A stretch of DNA of 64,000 nt from an uncultured Bacilli bacterium (GCA_934087065.1 CAKOIS010000004.1:25161-89160); one strand, 5' to 3'; counted from the first letter of the stretch, positions 44,717 to 53,575 are shown. Program-made: numbers and translations. Notes: generated by a model not told the origin, from the letters alone.

Positions 44717-44984
44717 CTGTTGGTTCATTTAAAGATTTTTCATAAGCGTCAAGAATTTCTTTCTCAAACATAGTTCTTACTTCTTGACTAATTGGATGAG
44801 CTATATCTCTATAACCACCACTGCTAGTTTTTCTACTAGGCATTGCTATAAATAATCCCTTTGTCCCTTCTATGATTCTAATATCATGTACTGCGAATTC
44901 GTCATCTAATAAAACAGATGCAATCGCTTTCATACGAGAGTCTTCTCTATCACTCTTACGTATGCTTACGTTAGTTATCTTCAT
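44709..44984 (-). CDS. spoVG: Septation/RNA-binding regulator SpoVG
   Basis: 91 residues beginning MKITNVSIRKSDREDSRMKA with the conserved centre FAVHDIRIIEG, FIAMPSRK and YRDIAHPI. A small nucleic-acid-binding regulator linked to asymmetric septation in sporulating bacteria. Start ATG after GAGGAGG. In the usual place downstream of yabG-veg. Confidence 0.97.
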   Translation of the reverse strand: MKITNVSIRKSDREDSRMKAIASVLLDDEFAVHDIRIIEGTKGLFIAMPSRKTSSGGYRDIAHPISQEVRTMFEKEILDAYEKSLNEPTEE

Positions 44985-45073
44985 CTTTCATTCCTCCTCT
45001 TGTAACTACTAACATAATTATATAATAACAAGAGTTAGTTTTCAAGTAATTTTGAACATGTTTACACAAAACA

Positions 45074-45292
45074 CTACAAGTTATTTTCTTTTATCTGAAC
45101 ATCCTTAATTAACACATCATTATAACTAAAACTCTTTGTAACACTCCCGACTAGCACTATAAAAACTTTGTCATAAACACTAATTATAACGCCCTCAAAT
45201 TTCTCCCACTTATTTCTACCAACATTAACCTTAAACAAACATGGTTTCCCTACTAAAGACGATACAAAATCTTTTGTATTTTTTATGTTCAT
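45074..45292 (-). CDS. veg: Veg family protein
   Basis: 72 residues: VSSLVGKPCLFKVNVGRNKW with the GRxK core, then FEGVIISVYDKVFIVLV and SFSYNDVLIKDVQI. Matches the Veg family, highly expressed small proteins linked to biofilm in Bacillus. Start overlaps the yabG stop by 4 bases, as neighbours in Bacillus. Confidence 0.85.
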   Translation of the reverse strand: MNIKNTKDFVSSLVGKPCLFKVNVGRNKWEKFEGVIISVYDKVFIVLVGSVTKSFSYNDVLIKDVQIKENNL

Positions 45293-46041
45293 GCTTCACT
45301 CCTAGGATACCCAGTATACATAGTTCCTTTACTAATAAGTCCACCTATCCCATCTTTACCATACTTAGTTTTCCCAAGTAAACTCTTTAAATCACAATTC
45401 TTATTTCTATCAAGTAAACTAAGACTAGTCGCAATAATAGCTGGGTCTAATGCATGAATATTAATTCTCTTAGGACTACTTGCAAACGTTGCCCCACTCT
45501 TTAAAAGAGCTTCATAATCACTTTGACAAGCACCTGCAATTATAATAAGTTTATCACTAGACTTCTCATACTTTCTAGCCTCACTTACAGTCTTACAAAA
45601 ATTATTACTATTCTTATAAACACCTTTCTTCAAAAACGCATCATGCCCAGTTATAACAAGAATATCAGGATTTACTTCATTTAAAAACTTCCTAACTTCT
45701 ACACTCATCTCACTTTCCTTAACACTCTTTCCAACTGCTTTAACACTATTCTTTTTATAAAAATCCATACACCTATCTAAATAGGACTTATCCCCATCAA
45801 TATGTAATATTTTTCCAGGCATATAAAAAAACTCATCTCTATCTAAATTATTATCTAAAGAAGGAAAAAAATCATCACACTTTCCCCTTTCACAAGTAAC
45901 CAAATCACTTATAGGCGCGTCAGCTAGTAACCTATAATCAATTCCCCTTAACTTACAAATATTCTTTTCTATTCCAATAACCTCAAAAATAACATCATTA
46001 TTATAACTCTTTCTACTTACATAATCTCCTATTTTTATCAT
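45289..46041 (-). CDS. yabG: Sporulation-specific protease YabG
   Basis: 250 residues, a cysteine/serine-type protease that trims spore coat proteins. Starts IKIGDYVSRKSYNNDVIFEV, with GKILHIDGDKSYLDRCMDFY, PDILVITGHDAF and IIAGACQSDYEALLKSGATF as in the family. ATG 46041 follows GGGGG; the longer frame upstream is not conserved. Located between rsmA and veg as in Bacillus. A specialised spore gene, so its intact state suggests the organism still sporulates. Confidence 0.9.
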   Translation of the reverse strand: MIKIGDYVSRKSYNNDVIFEVIGIEKNICKLRGIDYRLLADAPISDLVTCERGKCDDFFPSLDNNLDRDEFFYMPGKILHIDGDKSYLDRCMDFYKKNSVKAVGKSVKESEMSVEVRKFLNEVNPDILVITGHDAFLKKGVYKNSNNFCKTVSEARKYEKSSDKLIIIAGACQSDYEALLKSGATFASSPKRINIHALDPAIIATSLSLLDRNKNCDLKSLLGKTKYGKDGIGGLISKGTMYTGYPRSEA

Positions 46042-46115
46042 AATACCCCCTAAAGAAATATATGTATAATTATTAATTCTATAACAAAAAAAACACTTAA
46101 TTAAAAGTGGTTTTT

Positions 46116-46898
46116 TCAATATATCTCATTAAAAACACTAACAAAATCTTCTAAACTCAATTGTTCTGCTCTATAAGTTAAATCTTTACCTATTTTATTT
46201 AAAGATTCCTCTACTTTTTCTAAATCATATTCTTTTAAATTATTTCTTAAATTCTTTCTCTTCTGTTTAAACGCATCTCTTACAAACTTAAAAAACAACT
46301 CTTTATCTTTTAATTCTAGTAATTCTTTTTTTCTAGTAAACTTAACAACTATACTATCAACATTAGGTTTAGGAACAAAACAAGACTTACTAACTAAGCA
46401 AACTTTTTCAATATCAAAGTAATATTGTAAATAAACACTTAAACTATTATAGTCTTTACTTCCAGGCATACTTTTAAATCTGTCTCCCACTTCCTTCTGA
46501 ACCATTATAATCATTTCACTTACATCTGTTTCATTAATAACCTTACTAATTATAGGCGTAGTTATATAATATGGTAAATTCGCAATTAAATGAAGTTTCT
46601 TACCTTTATATTTAGATAAAACTTGCTTTAAATCAACACTTAAAAAATCATCGTAAATTACTGTTAAATTATCACTTTTTATCTTATCTAACTCTTCCTT
46701 AAGTCTTGTATCTATTTCAAAAGCAATAACTTCTACTCCAAGTTTAACAAGTAACTTAGTAATTGACCCATTACCTGGTCCTACTTCAATTATTAAAGAA
46801 TTATCTTCTATACTAGCCGCATTCACAATCTTTTCTCTAATATTATTATCTATCAAAAAATTTTGACCTAAACTCTTCTTAAAATTAAACTTCTCCAT
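46116..46898 (-). CDS. rsmA: 16S rRNA (adenine1518-N6/1519-N6)-dimethyltransferase
   Basis: 260 residues, KsgA. GQNFLIDNNIREKIVNAA, the SAM site EVGPGNGSIT and the catalytic NLPYYITTPI are all present. It methylates two adjacent adenines in the 3' hairpin of 16S rRNA. The start overlaps the stop of the SleB-like gene. rnmV, normally just upstream, is missing. Confidence 0.97.
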   Translation of the reverse strand: MEKFNFKKSLGQNFLIDNNIREKIVNAASIEDNSLIIEVGPGNGSITKLLVKLGVEVIAFEIDTRLKEELDKIKSDNLTVIYDDFLSVDLKQVLSKYKGKKLHLIANLPYYITTPIISKVINETDVSEMIIMVQKEVGDRFKSMPGSKDYNSLSVYLQYYFDIEKVCLVSKSCFVPKPNVDSIVVKFTRKKELLELKDKELFFKFVRDAFKQKRKNLRNNLKEYDLEKVEESLNKIGKDLTYRAEQLSLEDFVSVFNEIY

Positions 46899-47518
46899 TA
46901 TTTAAACCTATTACCCTTATATGCAATTTGATTATCACTAAAGCTAGTTACCCAATTACTTCTAAAACTATAATAATTACAGTTTCTTACACCGTTTAAA
47001 GCGTCATCCACTACTTCCTTAACAACACCAACACTCTTAACGTTTAGTGTCCCATCTGCATTTAAGAACTTCAAATAATGTCCATCTAAATATCCAGTAA
47101 ATTGTCCAGGTGCAGTAACTACTTGAAGTGGAGTTTTACCACTGCTGTCACTTCTATTTAAAATAACACTAACAACAGCTAAAACATCATCTTTATTAGC
47201 TCTACTTTCACTTGCAACAACAGCTACAAAGGTGTCATAATCAAGCCCATATAAATCATATTTCTTATTATCAGCACTTAGAATAAACCCTTTTTCAGGT
47301 AAACTTAAATACTTAGTTAAAACTGGATTTTCAGTTGTATATATCTCTTCTTTATTTTCAGAAATTACATTCTGACTTAAACTCTTTAATTCATTTGTAT
47401 TCTCTACAGTAATTACATCGTACATAACATTAGTTGTTCTACCAAGCAAAAAAACTACTGCAAAAACAATTACTAATCTTGTATATGTAAACCATTTTTT
47501 AGGTTTATATTTTTTCAC
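46898..47518 (-). CDS. Cell wall hydrolase, SleB family
   Basis: 206 residues from GTG. Signal anchor (about 12-30), then a Hydrolase_2 domain: FVAVVASESRANKDDVLAVV with the catalytic Glu, SVILNRSDSSG, and APGQFTGYLDGHYLKF. SleB-type lytic transglycosylases act on peptidoglycan, in spore formers on cortex. In Bacillus the slot between tatD and ksgA holds yabE (a 3D-domain wall hydrolase) and rnmV, so a different hydrolase fills the place. Start after AGGAGAGT. Confidence 0.85.
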   Translation of the reverse strand: MKKYKPKKWFTYTRLVIVFAVVFLLGRTTNVMYDVITVENTNELKSLSQNVISENKEEIYTTENPVLTKYLSLPEKGFILSADNKKYDLYGLDYDTFVAVVASESRANKDDVLAVVSVILNRSDSSGKTPLQVVTAPGQFTGYLDGHYLKFLNADGTLNVKSVGVVKEVVDDALNGVRNCNYYSFRSNWVTSFSDNQIAYKGNRFK

Positions 47519-47556
47519 TTTTACACTCTCCTACATGAATAATTATATCAAATAAT

Positions 47557-48300
47557 CTAGTGTATGTCAAAAATGTCTCTTGCATTATTAGTTGTAACTT
47601 CTTCCACCCTAGATAAGTCTTGGCCTAAACTATCAGCAAGCACTTTAGCAATTATAGGAATATTCTTGCTTTCATTTTCTTTTCCCCTATAAGGTTCAGG
47701 ACTCAAAAAAGGTGAATCTGTCTCTAATACTAAATTTTCTATTCCTAAACTCTTAACTGTCTCCCTTAAATTAGAGTTCTTAAAAGTTAATACACCACCT
47801 ATGCCTAGTTTATAACCAAGTTTTATGTATTCCATTCCCACTTCTTTAGAAGAACTAAAACAATGTATTATTCCTTTTAAATTATATTCTTTTAAAATGT
47901 TAATAGTATCCATGACGGCATCTCTAGTGTGAATAACTACAGGTTTATTAACTTCTTTTGCAAGCTCAAGAAAAGCCCTAAAAACTTGTTTTTGACTTTC
48001 CATATCTTCTTTTCCATAATAATAGTCTAATCCTATCTCACCAATAGCCACTACTTTATCGTTTTTCAAAAGTTTTCTAAACTCATCCATTTCACTAAAA
48101 TTAAAATCTTTCGCGTGTTCTGGATGTACTCCAATACACGCAAAAACCTCGTCATATAACTTAGACAATTCTACACTTGTTATACTTGTTTTCAAGTCTT
48201 CACTTGCATTAATAATTGCCTTAACACCAGCCTCGCTTGCATTCTTAACAAAACTCTCCCTTTTTTCAAAAGGTATATGAGCATGTGTATCAATAAACAT
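47557..48300 (-). CDS. tatD: TatD family metal-dependent deoxyribonuclease
   Basis: 247 residues, TIM barrel. DTHAHI at the start, GEIGLDYYYGKEDMESQKQV, VVIHTRDA, HCFSS and ETDSPFLSPEPYRGKENE give the metal ligands. Hydrolyses DNA ends in repair. ATG 48300 lies after AGGTGAAG; the GTG in that site is not the start. Head of the conserved tatD-rsmA-yabG run. Confidence 0.95.
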   Translation of the reverse strand: MFIDTHAHIPFEKRESFVKNASEAGVKAIINASEDLKTSITSVELSKLYDEVFACIGVHPEHAKDFNFSEMDEFRKLLKNDKVVAIGEIGLDYYYGKEDMESQKQVFRAFLELAKEVNKPVVIHTRDAVMDTINILKEYNLKGIIHCFSSSKEVGMEYIKLGYKLGIGGVLTFKNSNLRETVKSLGIENLVLETDSPFLSPEPYRGKENESKNIPIIAKVLADSLGQDLSRVEEVTTNNARDIFDIH

Positions 48301-48312
48301 AAACTTCACCTA

Positions 48313-48483
48313 CTAATCAACTAAATAAAACTTAATTATTAAAGCTGTAATACATACTGGAATAACTATTTCGTAAAACTCATCAACTCCAGTATAAACA
48401 AAATACAAAACTACTAACACGCACCACAAAACACACTTTACTGCTTTTTTTAATGCATTAATCCTAGTTTCACATATTTTCAT
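48313..48483 (-). CDS. Small membrane protein
   Basis: 56 residues from ATG 48483 (MKICETRINALKK), then two hydrophobic segments (VLWCVLVVLYFVYTG and IVIPVCITALIIKFYLV). No family recognised. Ribosome site weak. Arms CTAGTTTCA and TGAAACTAG flank the start codon and could fold over it. 12 bases before tatD, so possibly its leader gene. Confidence 0.5.
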   Translation of the reverse strand: MKICETRINALKKAVKCVLWCVLVVLYFVYTGVDEFYEIVIPVCITALIIKFYLVD

Positions 48484-48553
48484 AATTATCACTGAAACTA
48501 GTTTACCACAATTTATTATAAGTTTTGTACTTTTCGACAAACTAAGACATAAT

Positions 48554-48586
48554 TTGACACATATTTTTACAAAAAAAGAATATACT
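48554..48586 (+). promoter_or_regulatory. Promoter of the AGCS-like carrier
   Basis: TTGACA at 48554 and TATACT at 48581. The spacer of 21 is long, but the -10 ends only 5 bases before the ATG and no ribosome site follows, so the mRNA may be leaderless like dusB. Confidence 0.4.
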
Positions 48587-48591
48587 TCAAT

Positions 48592-49788
48592 ATGTTAGAT
48601 AAATTATGGTTCATATTAATAATTGCAATTTCTTTTTTTGGCATACGTTTTTCAAAAAAAATTAATTTTAAAAATTACAATTTTAAAAATTTGACAAGTG
48701 GAATAAACAAAGAAAGTCTTTTTTTAGCACTAGGCACCAAAATGGGTGTAGGCACGATTATTGGAACAACTCTTTCTATTTATGTAGGTGGTCCTTCCAC
48801 CATTATTTGGATATACTTATTTACTATCATTTCTTCAAGTTTAATCTATATAGAAAGTTATTTAGGTAGCAAATACAAAGAAAAAACCATGACTAGTTAC
48901 ATAGGTGGCATATACTACTATACAAAAAAAGGTCTAAAAAATAACAAACTAGCTATACTAATGTTAATAATTTTTATAACTACATATAGTATTTTCTTTC
49001 TAATGATACAAACAAACACAATAATAAATACATTGTTAATAAATAAGAAGTTATTCACTTTAATTTTAATAATTCTAGTTACTTTATTAATAACTAACAA
49101 CGTTGACGAAATAAGAAAAATACTAAACAAACTAGTACCAATAATCACTATATTCTTTATATCAATTTCTTTATACACAATTTTTAAAAACATAGACTTA
49201 CTACCTAACATTATCAAACTAATTTTTAAAGACTTATTCACATTAAAAAGTATCACAATAGGTCTAGTAATAGGCATAAAAAGAAGTATATTTTTAAACG
49301 AACTATTAATAGGTACCACTAGTATGTCTAGTGCTGTTGGAAATAAAAATGCATATATAACTGCAAATACTTTAGTATTAGGTTCATACTTTATAGTATT
49401 TGTAGTTTCCACATTAATTGCTTTACTTAATTTAATTTATATCTACAAGCTCGGTATACATGACACCTCTTACATATCTTTATTAAAACACGTATTTTAT
49501 TTCCACTACCATAACTTTGGTAATTATTTTTTATCCTTAATTATCACACTTCTAGCGTCTTCTAGCATTATCTCAGGAATATATATAGGCTTATCAAACA
49601 TAACACACTTAACAAAAAATAAAATAATTATTCTAATATCTAAAATAATTATTTTATCATCACTAATTCTAGGAGTATTTATAGACACTACTTTAATATG
49701 GAAATTCATTGACATAATGATGCTTATATTAATAACTTTAAATTTAATAATTATTCACAAATTAAGTGACTTAAATAACTTTATATGA
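48592..49788 (+). CDS. Divergent alanine/glycine:cation symporter (AGCS)-like protein
   Basis: 398 residues with 10-11 membrane segments. The part GTKMGVGTIIGTTLSIYVGG followed by YIESYLGSKYK parallels the AGCS signature (GTVGTGNIAGVATAI...GG, then AEALLALKYR), and later TTSMSSAVGNKNAYITAN occupies the place of the second signature. It is about 50 residues shorter than AlsT and poorly conserved at the substrate loops. Probably a sodium-coupled amino acid carrier, substrate unknown. One of two + strand genes within a long minus-strand block. Confidence 0.6.
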   Translation: MLDKLWFILIIAISFFGIRFSKKINFKNYNFKNLTSGINKESLFLALGTKMGVGTIIGTTLSIYVGGPSTIIWIYLFTIISSSLIYIESYLGSKYKEKTMTSYIGGIYYYTKKGLKNNKLAILMLIIFITTYSIFFLMIQTNTIINTLLINKKLFTLILIILVTLLITNNVDEIRKILNKLVPIITIFFISISLYTIFKNIDLLPNIIKLIFKDLFTLKSITIGLVIGIKRSIFLNELLIGTTSMSSAVGNKNAYITANTLVLGSYFIVFVVSTLIALLNLIYIYKLGIHDTSYISLLKHVFYFHYHNFGNYFLSLIITLLASSSIISGIYIGLSNITHLTKNKIIILISKIIILSSLILGVFIDTTLIWKFIDIMMLILITLNLIIIHKLSDLNNFI

Positions 49789-49811
49789 TAAAATTATTAT
49801 GGTGAAGTAAA

Positions 49812-50483
49812 ATGATTAACAATGACTGGGATATAGTACTATCTAGTGTTTGGAAGAGCACTGGTTTTAAAAAATTTATGGAAATGATTAAAAGTAAATA
49901 TGAAGAAAGCACTTGTTTTCCTGAATACGATAACATTTTTAATGCACTCAAATTAACTCCATACGAAAATGTTAAAGTTGTAATCCTAGGCCAAGACCCA
50001 TATCATGGGGTTGGTGAAGCACATGGTTTATCTTTCTCTGTTCTTGATGGAACTAAAAAACCACCTTCATTAAAAAACATATTTAAAGAATTAAATAGTG
50101 ACTTAGGTTACGCTGAACCAATAAGCGGAGACTTAACTGCATGGGCTAAACAAGGAGTACTTTTACTTAACAGTGTTCTAACGGTAGAAAAAGATAAAGC
50201 AGCCTCCCATAAAGACCTAGGTTGGAACTTACTAACAGACCATATAATAAAACTAATAAACATGAAACAAACACCAGTAGTCTTTATATTATGGGGTAAC
50301 TTTGCTAGAAGCAAAAAAGCATTCATAACAAACAAAAAACACTTAATAATTGAAAGTCCACACCCTAGTCCATTCTCAGCATACAACGGTTTCTTTGGTA
50401 GTAAACCATTTTCAAGAACTAATAACTTTTTAAAACAAAATAACATACCAGAAATAAATTGGGACTTAAACAAAAAGAATTAA
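49812..50483 (+). CDS. ung: Uracil-DNA glycosylase, family 1
   Basis: 223 residues. Catalytic motif GQDPYHG (60-66, Asp62), the uracil-binding LLLNSVLTV and the C-terminal HPSPFSAYNGFFGSKPFSR with the catalytic His. Removes uracil from DNA. Start after GGTGAAG, 23 bases after the carrier. Confidence 0.97.
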   Translation: MINNDWDIVLSSVWKSTGFKKFMEMIKSKYEESTCFPEYDNIFNALKLTPYENVKVVILGQDPYHGVGEAHGLSFSVLDGTKKPPSLKNIFKELNSDLGYAEPISGDLTAWAKQGVLLLNSVLTVEKDKAASHKDLGWNLLTDHIIKLINMKQTPVVFILWGNFARSKKAFITNKKHLIIESPHPSPFSAYNGFFGSKPFSRTNNFLKQNNIPEINWDLNKKN

Positions 50484-50505
50484 ACCACAAAATTTAATTC
50501 TTTTT
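50473..50505. terminator. Bidirectional terminator between ung and the LemA-like gene
   Basis: AAAGAATTAAA/TTTAATTCTTT with A- and T-runs on both sides, serving two convergent genes and overlapping both stops. Confidence 0.8.
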
Positions 50506-51034
50506 CTATTTCATCATTTAGTTCCTTTCCTTCATATAAAGTTCTTTCTTTAAATTTCTTAATCTTACATATTACATTATAAGGAAATTTATTACAAATA
50601 CTATTAAACTCCATCGCACATTTATTATATAGAGTTCTAAGCGATATTAATTTAATCTCATTCTTATTTATATCTTTAATAATACCATCAAAACTTTTAA
50701 TCTCTTTAAGATTAGGATTATCCGTATATATCTTAGTAATCTCTTCAAATGCACTAGTTAAAAGTTTATCCTTTTCATAAGGACTAGGCTTACTTACTTT
50801 GATATTCTTAACATCTTCAAATACTTTGAATTCACTCTTTAATTCTCTTTCAATGATACCAATAACTCTTAAAATTAAACTCTCTTTATTATTTAAAAAT
50901 TCTATAATTTCTTTTTCACACATATTAAATTTATAAACTAAATTAACAACTCTTTCCCCTTTACTAATAAAAAATATAAGCGTAATACTAACAACAAGTA
51001 CTAAAACACCAGATACATATAAAACAATATCCAT
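50480..51034 (-). CDS. LemA family-like membrane protein
   Basis: 184 residues from ATG 51034 (GGGAAGTGAG before). One membrane segment (about 3-22), then a long helical domain. The pattern YPDL-like DNPNLKEIKSFDGIIKDI, then LRTLYNKCAMEFNSICNKFP, corresponds to the LemA core (helix, YN...N...FP). Sequence is divergent. LemA proteins have an extracellular N-terminus and an unclear role. Follows the kinase-like gene with a 68-base gap. Confidence 0.65.
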   Translation of the reverse strand: MDIVLYVSGVLVLVVSITLIFFISKGERVVNLVYKFNMCEKEIIEFLNNKESLILRVIGIIERELKSEFKVFEDVKNIKVSKPSPYEKDKLLTSAFEEITKIYTDNPNLKEIKSFDGIIKDINKNEIKLISLRTLYNKCAMEFNSICNKFPYNVICKIKKFKERTLYEGKELNDEIEKELNFVV

Positions 51035-51102
51035 TATCTCACTTCCCTTACTATTACATTTTACCACATATTTTATTATTTCTAAAGTAGAAATTTAATA
51101 TT

Positions 51103-51810
51103 TTACCCTCTTACATAATCTGGATAACTTCTTCTAACTAAACATTTAGCCTCTTCTAAGTATTTAATTTCATGTCCTAAGTACTCACTTATCTTAGCTC
51201 TAAACATTTTTAAAAACTCTAAAGCACTAACATCTTTACTAATATACATCTCTTTAAGCATAGTATTACTATCAACAAAATGATTAAAGAAACTATCAAC
51301 TAAAAAACTATTTATTCCAATATCAAAGTTATATCTATTATCTACATAAACATCACTATTTTTAGAGTACTCTAATGTATCTACTATAGCTAGTGCATCT
51401 TTAGAATACATTATATTATATAATACATCATAAGTTAAAACACCTTTATCACTAATAATCTTAATATCTTCATAAACTTTAGATATCAAATTCTCAAAAT
51501 TATCTAAATTAATTCTAAAAGGATTCATCTGACATAAATCATGTCCCCTAAAATAATCTAAAGTATACCCTTCTACTATACCATCTACCATAATAACATC
51601 TTTAGGAAACTTGTATGTATCATTAACAACATCAGAAAACATAAGAATATCTTCCATAGTATACATAGAATTTTCTTTTTCTGTGTAAGTATGAAATACT
51701 TTATACACTAAATCTCTACTCTTATCAACATAGCAAACTCCTTGACTACCTGAACCCAAATAAGATAACCTATATAATAATTTGTCCAACTGTCTTCTAC
51801 TTAACTGCAT
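51103..51810 (-). CDS. Divergent protein kinase-like protein
   Basis: 235 residues with a kinase-like order of motifs: glycine loop YLGSGSQGVCYVD (17-29), Lys37 in LVYKVF, a region that may hold the helix C Glu, then LTYDVLYNIMY with Asp128 and Asn132 as catalytic-loop residues, and IVDTLEY with Asp144 in the DFG position. The Asp-Asn spacing (4) is one shorter than the usual 5. No membrane segment. Start after AGGAGG, overlapping the stop of the first HELVH protein by 10 bases, so it is coupled to it. Substrate unknown; whether it phosphorylates at all is untested. Confidence 0.6.
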   Translation of the reverse strand: MQLSRRQLDKLLYRLSYLGSGSQGVCYVDKSRDLVYKVFHTYTEKENSMYTMEDILMFSDVVNDTYKFPKDVIMVDGIVEGYTLDYFRGHDLCQMNPFRINLDNFENLISKVYEDIKIISDKGVLTYDVLYNIMYSKDALAIVDTLEYSKNSDVYVDNRYNFDIGINSFLVDSFFNHFVDSNTMLKEMYISKDVSALEFLKMFRAKISEYLGHEIKYLEEAKCLVRRSYPDYVRG

Positions 51811-52643
51811 AAAATCCTCCTATATTCTTCCTTCCTTCTAATATTCCCATGAACACATTCATATAAAGAACTTATCTGTGGATACTCTAACCACTTAGGA
51901 TTATACTTAATTAAATAGTCAAACGCATCTTCAAAGCTAATTACATTATTATTAAAATAACCTACATTCTTAAAATTTCTCATTTTATTTTTATATAGCT
52001 CTTCATAGTCAAGCGCTTTTTCTCTCAAACTCTCTTCTAAAAGAAACATATCGTTATATAAAGCTTTCTTATCTTTAATCTTAGAATTAAATATTAAATA
52101 GAAAAACTGAACAAATTGATTAATAGCTTCATTATTAACAAAAACTTCTTCTGAATAATATTGATAATTACCATAATAATAACTATCATTAAACTCATGC
52201 TCCACAACATAAAATCTAATCAATTTTTCTTTAAGTATTCTAACTGTATCTTCATTAACAATTTTTCTATAATTAATATCACAATACACTTGAAAATGTA
52301 CTAGTTCATGAAAAACAACAGATAAATTTTCAATATTCCCTTTATATATACTTTCCATTATTTCACTTTGTATAACTATTCCGTTACTAGTTTCAAGAAA
52401 AGCACCCGAAAACCAATAATCAAAAACTAATACTAGCACTTCTTTTGATACATTAATTCTTTTAAGATAATAACACATAACATCATTAATAAAACTTCTA
52501 ATTAAATTCTCAAATTCTTCATAACTTATATAACTTTCAAAAGACTGATTACTTCTTAAATTTTTAGAAAATTTAATTATCAAATCTCCTAACTCACAAG
52601 CACTTTCACTATAATCAAATAATCCTTCATCAATTAATTCCAT
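51801..52643 (-). CDS. HELVH-motif putative metallopeptidase, copy B
   Basis: 280 residues, no signal peptide. HELVH at 112-116 within VVFHELVHFQVYCDINYRKI is a zincin-type motif; the Glu of VNEDT 15 residues later or the Glu pair in YYSEEVFVNNEA could be the third ligand. The N-terminus MELIDEGLFDYS and the C-terminus FDYLIKYNPKWLEYPQIS are shared with the paralogue upstream. Start after AGGAGAGT. Not matched to a named family. It overlaps the kinase-like gene by 10 bases. Confidence 0.6.
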   Translation of the reverse strand: MELIDEGLFDYSESACELGDLIIKFSKNLRSNQSFESYISYEEFENLIRSFINDVMCYYLKRINVSKEVLVLVFDYWFSGAFLETSNGIVIQSEIMESIYKGNIENLSVVFHELVHFQVYCDINYRKIVNEDTVRILKEKLIRFYVVEHEFNDSYYYGNYQYYSEEVFVNNEAINQFVQFFYLIFNSKIKDKKALYNDMFLLEESLREKALDYEELYKNKMRNFKNVGYFNNNVISFEDAFDYLIKYNPKWLEYPQISSLYECVHGNIRRKEEYRRILCS

Positions 52644-52661
52644 AATACTCTCCTATATTCT

Positions 52662-53492
52662 TTACTTTCTCTGTCTTTTTTTAATAATCCCATCATTCAT
52701 TTCATACTCCGCACTTATCTGTGGATACTCTAACCATTCAGGATTATACTTAACTAAATAATCAAACACATCTTCAAAACTAATATATTCTTTTAAAAAC
52801 TCACCTAAATTACTAAAATATCTTATTTTCTTTTTATATCTTTTTTCATAGTCAGGTGTATCTTTTCTAATTCCTTCTTCTATTAAATACATTTTATTAT
52901 ATAAATCTTTTTTACTCCAAAATACACTTCTATAAACAAGATACAAGAACTCTACTAACAAGTTAATTCCTTCCTTTTCAGCATAAATTTCACTAGATAA
53001 ATATACATAATTATCTGCATAATAACTCCTACCACTACTCAAATTATTTTTACGAATATAACTACTAATAAGGTCTTCTTTTACTATTCTTATAGTATCT
53101 TCATTAACCATTTTTCTATAATTAATATCAAAAAACATTTGAAAATGTACTAGTTCATGAAAAACAGTAACCATATCGCTTATGTTTCCTTCATAAATAT
53201 TACAAACTACATCTTCATCTATTGTTATCTTATTAAATTTAGAGTCATATCTCCTACTATGTTTATAATGAAAAATACTTACATAAGGTTCCTTATAATT
53301 TACTGCATTTATTCTATCCAAATAATATTTCATAATATCTAAAGTAAAATTTTTTATTAATAATCTAAACTCATTATAACTAATGTATTCCTTAATAGGT
53401 CTATTATTATTTCTATAAGACTGTACGATTAAACATCTTAACCTATATGCATTTAAACTATAATTAAATAACCCTTCATCAATTAACTCCAT
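52662..53492 (-). CDS. HELVH-motif putative metallopeptidase, copy A
   Basis: 276 residues from ATG 53492 (AAGGGG before it). Same layout as copy B: MELIDEGLFNYS at the start, TVFHELVHFQMFFDINYRK with HELVH at 112-116, VNEDTIRIVKEDLI, YLSSEIYAEKEGINLLVEF and FDYLVKYNPEWLEYPQIS. The two are about half identical by eye, so this is an old tandem duplication with the motif kept in both. Cytosolic. 18 bases separate the pair. Confidence 0.6.
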   Translation of the reverse strand: MELIDEGLFNYSLNAYRLRCLIVQSYRNNNRPIKEYISYNEFRLLIKNFTLDIMKYYLDRINAVNYKEPYVSIFHYKHSRRYDSKFNKITIDEDVVCNIYEGNISDMVTVFHELVHFQMFFDINYRKMVNEDTIRIVKEDLISSYIRKNNLSSGRSYYADNYVYLSSEIYAEKEGINLLVEFLYLVYRSVFWSKKDLYNKMYLIEEGIRKDTPDYEKRYKKKIRYFSNLGEFLKEYISFEDVFDYLVKYNPEWLEYPQISAEYEMNDGIIKKRQRK

Positions 53493-53545
53493 AATACCCC
53501 TTCTTTTAGCTATGTATGATACCATATTTGGTACAATATGTCAAA

Positions 53546-53575
53546 CAAAAAAACTTTAGATTAAACTAAAGCTTT
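53546..53575 (-). terminator. Intrinsic terminator of cinA
   Basis: CTTTAG/CTAAAG hairpin overlapping the end of the gene, then seven T on the minus strand. Confidence 0.75.
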
